Part shown: piece by piece, positions 56,520 through 64,000 of the stretch
Layout: every line of letters begins with the position of its first letter
Numbering within the stretch: the first letter of the stretch is position 1
Origin: Colias croceus
Lineage: Eukaryota; Arthropoda; Insecta; Lepidoptera; Pieridae
Direction: 5' to 3'
DNA: 64,000 bases
NCBI RefSeq assembly: GCF_905220415.1
Contig: NC_059568.1
Span: 12,462,001 to 12,526,000, forward strand
Translations under genes and position numbers: made by a program
Notes under the pieces: generated by a model
Databases searched by the model: none
What the model was told of the DNA's origin: nothing
The model's input: only the letters and a program-made list of their open reading frames with translations

Positions 56520-56750
56520 CTAGCTGTTGCCCGCAGCTTCGCTTGCGTGGAATATATAAATTTTCATGGTATAAGTTTTCATCCCCTATTTTACCCCTTT
56601 AGGGGATTAATTTTATAAAATCCTTTCTTAGGGGACGCCTACGTTATGACATCTACCTGCATGCCAAATTTCAGCCCGATACATCCAGTGGTTTGGGCTG
56701 TGCGTTGATAGATCACTATATCAGTCACCTTTGAGTTTTATATATATAGA
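56520..56750 (-). mobile_element. Helitron-like element
   Basis: On the - strand it starts A|TCTATATATATAAAACTCAA, contains GTGACTGATATAGTGATCTA, and ends GAAGCTGCGGGCAACAGCTAG|T. Confidence 0.65.
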
Positions 56751-57500
56751 TTTTATACAATTTAGATGCAAAATGCACATACAATATTGCTTTATATTGA
56801 ATGATTTGTATGTTACTTATTGGATACTATAAATAAGCTTTATGAAAGAAATCTGTAATATCGTCAAACAGATTTATACATATTATATTTGTATTGGTTT
56901 TATTCAATAATAAAACAGTATATCTTAAGATACATTTATAAATATGAGAGTAGTATGAAGTGAAATAAAAATAAAAGTAGGTAAGTAAGTATTTTATATT
57001 TTAATTATGAATGTAAAATGAAAAAATAAAGCGTGGATTGAATAATGTAGGTGACAACACCTCAAATTTCGTTAAAAGCAAAAACTCTTACAAAATTGCA
57101 TGAAATCTCAGACTTCTTCAAACAATAGGAAATACCAATTAGGCCATCGCTTTTACTTTCTTGACGAAACAAAGCAAGAGGAAATTTTTTCAAATACTGA
57201 TTTTCGCCATCTTACGCCAGGCTCTGACGACAATATGATATATCCGATTTTTTTTCGCAACTCTTTATTCATTCTGTACTAACTTTACGCTCTCGGCTTC
57301 ACCGGCTTTGGACAAAACTTAGAATTTTAAACAAAAAACCGTCTCCTTGAACAACTCTAATAATTGAAAAAAATCGCAAAGAAAAATTTAAAAATAAGCA
57401 TACTTGGACTGCAGACAGCGGGAAGAGACTTTTATACGTAGTGAATTACATTTCGCTTATTTTCATACTGTAAATATAATGAACATAATATTATCACTTA

Positions 57501-57672
57501 TCTTCTAATATATAAAAATCAATGCCACTTTTCGTTGTAATTCCATAACTCGAGAACGGCTGAACCGATTTCGATAATTCTTTTTTTATTATATTCCTTG
57601 AAGTACGAGGATGGTTCTTATGTAGAGAAAACGTTAATATGTACCACGGGCGAAGCCGGGGCGGACCGCTAG
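57501..57672 (+). mobile_element. Helitron-like element, first of a head-to-tail pair
   Basis: It starts A|TCTTCTAATATATAAAAATC and ends GCCGGGGCGGACCGCTAG. The next copy starts at the following base. Confidence 0.75.
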
Positions 57673-57843
57673 TCTATAATATAAAAATGAATCCCAAAAT
57701 GTGTTGGTAAGCGCATAACTTGAGAACGGCTGAACCGATTTCGTTAATTCTTTTTTTTATTATATTCCTTGAAGTACGAGGATGGTTCTTATGTAGAGAA
57801 AACGTAAATATGTACCACGGGCGAAGCCGGGGCGGACCGCTAG
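57673..57843 (+). mobile_element. Helitron-like element, second of a head-to-tail pair
   Basis: It starts TCTATAATATAAAAATGAAT directly after the CTAG of the first copy and ends GGACCGCTAG|T. The two copies are alike but not identical over their length. Confidence 0.75.
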
Positions 57844-59485
57844 TTTATTATAAAACCCTGCCGTACTATTCCTATTATGACACAAATTAGCATATTTGCT
57901 GTTGCGCTACGAACTACGGAAGTTTGATTGAAAGCAGAATGAGGACGCTAGTTATTTATTATTTTATACCAAACTTGTATTGTTTTTCTCGGTATTAAAA
58001 CCTCGATAAAATACACAATTAAAAGTCATTAATTGTTAGGTATTTTGTTGGAAAAAATATATTAAGTAGGTAAAAGATTAAAATCAAGTTCCTAAACAGG
58101 ACAATGTGTTGATTAACATAAAAGGGTTTTAGATCAATAGAAAATCTTTATTTCAAATAATTATTATCATATATGTTAACGTATTAAACTTAGTTTAAAA
58201 ACTTATCACAATTCCGAATTTCAACAGAAATAATAAGAAAATAATAATCGTTCCTACTTCATACCAATTAAAATTTGAAAAAAATGTTATGGAAATATAA
58301 GATACCTTGAATTATATTGAACCATTCCATTAGCATCTGCATAATGTGAAGCGAAAGCAAAAACTGTAATATGTACCTATAAAGGAAATAAAATGGAGAG
58401 AAGTAATAGCGGCGATCCCTAAAATTGTGCCTTACGCTAATTAAATTAGATTCTCAAAGGTGTCGTTTTAATTAAATCCTGCGTTGTCGGAAACCTATTT
58501 TGATGTCTGTCGGAAAGCCCGGCTATGATTAAAACAATATATAAAAGACATCTTGCATTTTAATTTTATGTACCGTGTTGAGAATCTTTAACCGTCAACG
58601 TTTTTAATAATGGACTAATATGACGATAGAGTATTTAATAAAATCCACGTGAAGAGCACTGGTGTTAGATGTGATATTAAAAATTCTTGATAGACTCCCC
58701 AGATGCACAATATAACATTATATTCAATTTTTGACGCTCATTTACCGTGTTTTACACGGCGTTTAATTTTGCGGGAATAGGGTGTTTTTATTACTGCTTT
58801 TTTTGCTCTCGTTGTGTGTACATTTATGACATACGTTTAAAATAATTATTTATTAAACGTACAGGTTAATACTAAATGATGGATATATATAAACTGTTAA
58901 TGCTATCCGTACTTAAATTATTCTTCAAGTTTATCCAGTGTCAAATTGCCTTTCGATTAGATTATTTTGTCATTTTCACTCAGCTCACTTACACGCAGAC
59001 AAACACAACAGATTATGCAGTATTCTAATATTTTATCGAGTATATTGGCTAACGTGATGACCTGCCCTGTTTCAAACGGGACGGTCCATTTCCAATATGC
59101 GTTCACGCGTCCCCAAGGAAAGCTTCACAACATAGAATTGACTCGTTTCAAAGCTAACACACAAAATAAATATTACCGGCTCTTATTTCATTATATTATT
59201 TAAAATTAAATCACAAAATAAGAAAGCTACCTGTAAAAATGTTAGGATTTTTCCATTACGTTGTAATGTGATGAATTCTTAATATAATATTGTAATAAGT
59301 AAGGTATTTTTGTTTTTATAAGAAAATGGATTGGAATTCTAAAAATCATACGCTTCGTTCCATTCTAAGTCGAATAATAGGCGCATTGTATAGTCGAAGT
59401 TAATATAAAAATAAGCTATAAATAAGAAATTGCTAACAAGCACGTGGATTACATGCTCTGGATTCTTGGAACGCAAAAATATGGA
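57844..59485. other. Unassigned DNA
   Basis: No gene or clear repeat seen; one 78-codon frame (58967-59203) has no known motif. Confidence 0.4.
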
Positions 59486-59918
59486 TCCCACCAAAAACAT
59501 TTTCATGTAAAATGTTGCCAAGACGAGCCCATATGACTCGCACTGTCAAAAAGTTATCAGATCTCATGTAGAGCGAAGCTTCTAACACTACACGCCCTAA
59601 CTCTACAAGGCCTAACTTCACAAACTCTACACCTTAGTCAAAATATGTGGCTTGGCCATTTCGCTACATTCACATCGGCGTAAGGTGAAAAATTAATTCA
59701 CTGTGCATTACTTTTGTGTTATACAATAGTTCTTGTAGTAACGAACGGCCAAGCCACATATTTTGACTAAGGTGTAGAGTTTGTGAAGTTAGGCCTTGTA
59801 GAGTTAGGGCGTGTAGTGTTAGAAGCTTCGCTCTACATGAGATCTGATAACTTTTTGACAGTGCGAGTCATATGGGCTCGTCTTGGCAACATTTTACATG
59901 AAAATGTTTTTGGTGGGA
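59486..59918. mobile_element. Fold-back element with perfect 172-bp arms
   Basis: Arms 59486-59657 and 59747-59918 are exact inverted repeats by eye, starting TCCCACCAAAAACATTTTCA; the loop is 89 bp. Perfect pairing over this length implies recent origin or gene conversion. It shares its first 15 bases with the element at 36053-36464. In both, A precedes and TTT follows. Confidence 0.85.
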
Positions 59919-59984
59919 TTTCATTTCTTTTTGTAAGTTGTTTGTAACAAAATTTTATAAGTATGTCGATTAAAGTTTTAATTT

Positions 59985-60505
59985 TTTTTTAACAAGGAGT
60001 ACCTATACATATATATATCTAGGGGAACCAAGTTTTAGATTATTAGATTAGACCTCTAGCGTCATCAAAATTTAATTTAAAATTATAGGTCTCATACAAA
60101 CTCCCATCCCCTAGTTTAAGGGGTTGGGGGATGAAAGTTACAAGTTTTATAATTTTTTTGTTGTTTGTGTGCTAATACTAGCTTACATACAAAATTTCAG
60201 CTTTCTAGGACATTAGGAAATACCTTAAGAATTTTGATGATCATCAGTGAGTCAGTGACGAAATTAGCGTTTTTTAGATATAAATAAAATCTGAAGTATA
60301 GAAGCTAATGTAATTAAAACTTAATATGTTCAATAAGTCCGCTATTGACAATATATCCCGAAAATTTTGTTGATCTATCATAATCCAAACCCAAGTTATG
60401 AGGGTTCAAAAAAACGTCGAAGCGCTTCGAGAAAAGGTAGGTAGTGCCCGTGCTTGTTCGCTTGGCTCGTCTTGGCGGGGGCACTGCCGTGCCCCCAGAT
60501 AGTGT
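59985..60505. repeat. Probable interspersed repeat ending in a GGGGGCAC/GTGCCCCC hairpin
   Basis: Text such as TAGTTTAAGGGGTTGGGGGA and CATACAAAATTTCAGCTTTC resembles lepidopteran interspersed repeats, and GGGGGCACTGCCGTGCCCCC at 60477-60496 is a hairpin near the right end. The left boundary is uncertain. Confidence 0.4.
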
Positions 60506-60550
60506 TTTTATTAGATAAAAATATATAATAGATAAAAATATAATAGTGTA

Positions 60551-61423
60551 CTGTGTCGGTGTCTGTGTCTGTGTCTGTGTCTGAGTCTGTGTCTGAGTCT
60601 GTGTCTGTGTCTGTGTCAGCGTCTGTGTCTGTGTCGGTGTCCGTGTCTGTGTCTGTGTCTGTGTCTGTGTCTGTGTCTGAGTCTGTGTCTGTGTCTGTGT
60701 CTGTGTTGGTGTCTGTGTCTGTGTCTGTGTCGGTGTCGGTGTCTGTGTCTGTGTCTGTGTCTGTGTCTGTGTCGGTGTCAGTGTCTGTGTCTGTATCTGT
60801 GTCTGTGTCTGTGTCGGTGTCTGTGTCTGTGCCTGTGTCTGTGTCTGTGTCTGTGTCGGTGTCTGTGTCTGTGTCGGTGTCTGTGTCGGTGTCTGTGTCG
60901 GTGTCGGTGTCTGTGTCGGTGTCGGTGTCTGTGTCTGTGTCGGTGTCGGTGTCGGTGTCGGTGTCTGTGTCGGTGTCGGTTCTGTGTCTGTGTCGGTGTC
61001 GGTGTTGGTGTCGGTGTCTGTGACTGTGTCTGTGTCTGTGTCGGTGTCTGTGTCGGTGTCTGTGTCGGTGTCGGTGTCTGTGTCTGTGTCGGTGTCTGTG
61101 TCGGTGTCTGTGTCGGTGTCTGTGTCGGTGTCAGTGTCTGTGTCTGTGTCTGTGTCTGTGTCTGTGTCAGTGTCAGTGTCGGTGTCTGTGTCTGTGTCAG
61201 TGTCTGTGTCTGTGTCGGTGTCGGTGTCTGTGTCTGTGTCGGTGTCTGTGTCGGTGTCGGTTCTGTGTCTGTGTCGGTGTCGGTGTTGGTGTCGGTGTCT
61301 GTGACTGTGTCTGTGTCTGTGTCGGTGTCTGTGTCGGTGTCTGTGTCGGTGTCTGTGTCGGTGTCGGTGTCTGTGTCTGTGTCTGTGTCGGTGTCTGTGT
61401 CTGTGTCGGTGTCTGTGTCGGTG
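60551..61423 (+). repeat. (GTGTCT/GTGTCG)n hexamer satellite, left block
   Basis: About 870 bp of GTGTCT units mixed with GTGTCG and a few variants (GTGTTG, GAGTCT, GTGTCA). A stretch around TCGGTTCTGTGTCTGTGTCG is present at about 60978 and again 281 bp later, so a block was duplicated inside the array. Open (Val-Ser)n frames here are artefacts of the repeat. Confidence 0.95.
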
Positions 61424-62902
61424 TTTTTTTTTTTTTTTTTTTTTTATTATAGAGGGAAAAATACTGTTAAGTATCTCAGGTCAAGATCTGCGACCTGGTA
61501 TGTCGGTCTCGATCATGGTCTCATGGTCCATACCGACTAAAACAACCCTCTTTCTCCCGACCATATCCCCGCGGGATGGCCGTTAGGCTTAACTTCGCGG
61601 GGGGACGTATAGCATTGCTGCTTTTCTCACTAATGTTCTATGCCGTCAAGCTTTTCGCAACCGTTCTTTCTTTCGTAATTCTTTCAGAACCTCCGTTGCA
61701 TAAGCGCTCGTTGCTTCCCACGATTCTTTGTTTGACAACATCACTCCGATTATGTTCTCAGGACATACTTTTCTTCCCATTGTTGTTTCCCAGGTGTCCC
61801 GGGCTTCTTTGTATGCTGGACATATAAAGAAAACATGTTCTGCATTTTCGTCTTGTCCACAGGTGGGGCATTCTGGAGAATCTTCATGCTTAAACCGATG
61901 TAGGTAATCTCGGTAGCAACCGTGACCAGAAAGCATTTGGGTCAGATAGTAGTTAACCTCACCGTGCTTACGATTGACCCATGGTTCAATCCGTGGAATG
62001 AGGCGATGGGTCCACCTTCCCTTGGTAGAGGTGTCCCATATCCGTTGCCACTTTTCTATACTCTTCCGTCTTTCTTCCGTTTTCAGCTCGGTCTTTGTGA
62101 GTGCGGTGCCGCTCTTCTGGCGATAGTAAAGGTTCTTTCGTTCTTCTGTCAAGACTTCGATTGGCAGCATTCCAGAGATGACACATGATGACCTCTACAG
62201 AAACAGTGCGGAATGCGCTGGCAATGCGTAGTGCGCTAACTCTGTACGTCGATACAACTTGACGTTTGGGCTGTTGCAGCTGCAGCGCATTTGACCAAAG
62301 TGGGGCGCCATACAGGAGCACTGACGTCGTCACCGATGTTAGGAGCCTTCTCCTTTGTTGTTTAGGGCCTCCAATATTCGGCATTAGTCGGGATAGTGTT
62401 GTTGCAACTACTGCTGCTTTAGTAGCGACATGTTCTGCATGCTTATTGAAGCTCAGGCGTGTGTCCAGCATTACTCCCAGGTAGCGAACGTATGGTTGCG
62501 TTACGATCTCGTAATTACCGACTCTGAGTGAGGTTGTTTCTATCCGTTTCCTGCTAGTAATAAGTACGGCCTCGGTTTTGTGTTCAGCTAACTGCAGTCC
62601 GGCCGATTTCATCCACTGACTAATTACTTGGAAGGTCCTATCGAAAGCCCAATTCAGTTCTTCCAAGTATTTGGCTACTACAACTACTGCTAGGTCATCA
62701 GCAAATGCCACCAGTTGTGTTTCACTTGGTATCTCCGATTTGAGCAGTCCGTCATACATAACATTCCATAGAAGTGGACCTAACACTGAACCTTGTGGGA
62801 CTCCTCCGGTGACGTTGTATTCTTTGGGTCCACTTTCAGTGTCATATATGAGGACCCTGTTTTTAAAATAGCTAGCTACTATGTCCCTAAGGTAATCTGG
62901 CA
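61424..62902 (-). pseudogene. 5'-truncated R1-clade-like non-LTR retrotransposon inside the hexamer array
   Basis: Read on the - strand, it enters in the reverse transcriptase domain: GGVPQGSVLGPLLWN, then the catalytic FADD of LVAFADDLAVVVVAKY, then the thumb. It continues to a C-terminal CCHC knuckle (CPTCGQDENAEHVFFIC, spacing C-X2-C-X7-H-X4-C). It ends in a 22-base poly(A) at 61445-61424. The frame changes near 62185: the RT frame runs to about 62180, and the C-terminal part (LPIEVLTEERKNLYY onward) is in another frame. The endonuclease, ORF1 and the first half of RT are missing. Both ends abut the hexamer satellite directly. FADD and the C-terminal CCHC fit R1-clade elements, some of which (Waldo, Mino) target ACAY or AC microsatellites; the exact family is not known. 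Confidence 0.82.
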
Positions 62903-64000
62903 CTGTCTGTGTCAGCGTCTGTGTCTGTCTATGTCGGTGTCTGTGTCTGTGTCGGTGTCTGTATCTGTGTCTGTGTCGGTGTCTGTGTCTGTGTCTGTGT
63001 CTGAGTCTGAGTCTGTGTCGGTGTCTGTGTCGGTGTCTGTGTCTGTGTCTGTGTCTGTGTCTGAGTCTGTGTCGGTGTCTGTGTCGGTGTCTGTGTCTGT
63101 GTCTGTGTCTGTGTCTGTGTCGGTGTCGGTGTCGGTGTCTGTGTCGGTGTCGGTGTCTGTGTCTGTGTCTGTGTCTGTGTTGGTGTCTGTGTCTGTGTCG
63201 GTGTCTGTCTGTGTCTGTATCTGTGTCTGTGTCGGTGTTTGTGTCTGTGTCTGAGTCTGTCTGTGTCTGTGTCTGTGTCTGTGTCTGTGTCTGTGTCGGT
63301 GTTTGTGTCTGTGTCGGTGTCTGTGTCTGTGTCGGTGTCGGTGTCTGTGTCTGTGTCGGTGTCGGTGTCCGTGTCTGTGTCTGAGTCTGTGTCTGTGTCT
63401 GTGTCTGTGTCGGTATCGGTGTCTGTCTGTGTCTGTGTCTGTGTCAGCGTCTGAGTCTGTGTCTGTGTCTGTGTCTGTGTCTGTGTCAGCGTCTGTGTCT
63501 GTGTCGGTGTCGGTGTCTGTGTCCGTGTCTGTGTCTGAGTCTGTGTCTGTGTCTGTGTCTGTGTCGGTATCGGTGTCTGTCTGTGTCTGTGTCTGTGTCA
63601 GCGTCTGAGTCTGTGTCTGTGTCTGTGTCTGTGTCAGCGTCTGTGTCTGTGTCGGTGTCGGTGTCTGTGTCTGTGTCTAAGTCTGTGACTGTGTCTGTGT
63701 CAGCGTCTGTGTCTGTCTGTGTCTGTGTCTGTGTCGGTGTCGGTGTCTGTGTCTGTGTCTGAGTCTGTGTCTGTGTCTGTGTCTGTGTCGGTGTCTATAT
63801 CTGTGTCTGTGTCGGTGTCTGTGTCTGTGTCTGAGTCTGTGTCTGTGTCTGTGTCGGCGTCAGTGTCTGTGTCTGTGTCTGAGTCTGTGTCTGTGTCTGA
63901 GTCTGTGTCTGTGTCTGTGTCTGTGTCTGTGTCGGTGTCTGTGTCTGTGTCTGTGTCTGTGTCTGTGTCTGATTCTGTGTCTGTGTCGGTGTCTTTGTCT
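62903..64000 (+). repeat. (GTGTCT/GTGTCG)n hexamer satellite, right block
   Basis: The array resumes after the retrotransposon and continues past the window edge. GTGTCAGCGTCTG and GAGTCT variants are commoner here than in the left block. A block with GTCGGTATCGGTGTCTGTCT occurs at about 63409 and again 154 bp later, another internal duplication. Confidence 0.95.

Noticed and set aside
60553..61540. Long (Val-Ser)n open reading frames
   Set aside because: They are simple translations of the GTGTCT/GTGTCG satellite; several frames are open only because the hexamer contains no stop codon.
62793..63608. More (Val-Ser)n and Cys-Leu-rich frames
   Set aside because: Same satellite translation, partly fused to antisense retrotransposon sequence.

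Overview
This is a nuclear genome window from an insect, most likely a moth or butterfly. It is AT-rich and most of it is non-coding. The genes have many GT-AG introns. The intervening DNA carries repeats typical of Lepidoptera: short elements that start TC, end in a GC-rich hairpin plus CTAG and sit between A and T (Helitron-like), tRNA-derived SINEs, mariner remnants and an R1-like LINE. The lepidopteran assignment is inferred from the repeats and gene types; no search was run.

Three protein genes can be built. (1) A V-type H+-ATPase V0 subunit a gene on the + strand has 15 exons from 11901 to 38379; all junctions keep frame and give 841 residues, the usual family length. (2) Facing it on the - strand is a 7-exon gene (47808 to 39675, 408 residues) with an RIIalpha-like segment, perhaps an axonemal or PKA-anchoring protein; I do not recognise the whole protein. 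(3) An intronless mitochondrial F1-ATP synthase beta subunit (595 residues, - strand, 51979-50192) has an unusually long leader and looks like a retrocopied paralogue. Two rotary-ATPase subunits and a possible flagellar protein lie side by side; a shared germ-line role is only speculation. A 117-base open frame at the left edge may be the end of another gene.

Layout: 1-11.4 kb holds mobile-element debris (mariner nested in a TA-flanked inverted-repeat element, Helitron-like copies, a Harbinger-type MITE). 11.9-38.4 kb is the V-ATPase gene; its introns contain SINEs, an IS630-like transposase remnant, fold-back elements and a 4,076-bp DNA transposon (29912-33987). That transposon has 428-bp terminal inverted repeats and encodes a protein with no visible DDE triad but with HEEADT and DSD motifs resembling a FEN1/PIN-type nuclease. 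It is the best candidate here for a poorly described system. 39.7-47.8 kb is the RIIalpha-like gene and 50.2-52.0 kb the ATP synthase beta gene. 52.1-55.5 kb is a long Helitron-like element containing about 140-bp tandem repeats and a 1.16-kb nested palindrome. 56.5-60.5 kb holds more repeats, including a perfect 172-bp-arm palindrome. 60.55-64.0 kb is a (GTGTCT/GTGTCG)n satellite interrupted by a 5'-truncated R1-clade-like retrotransposon.
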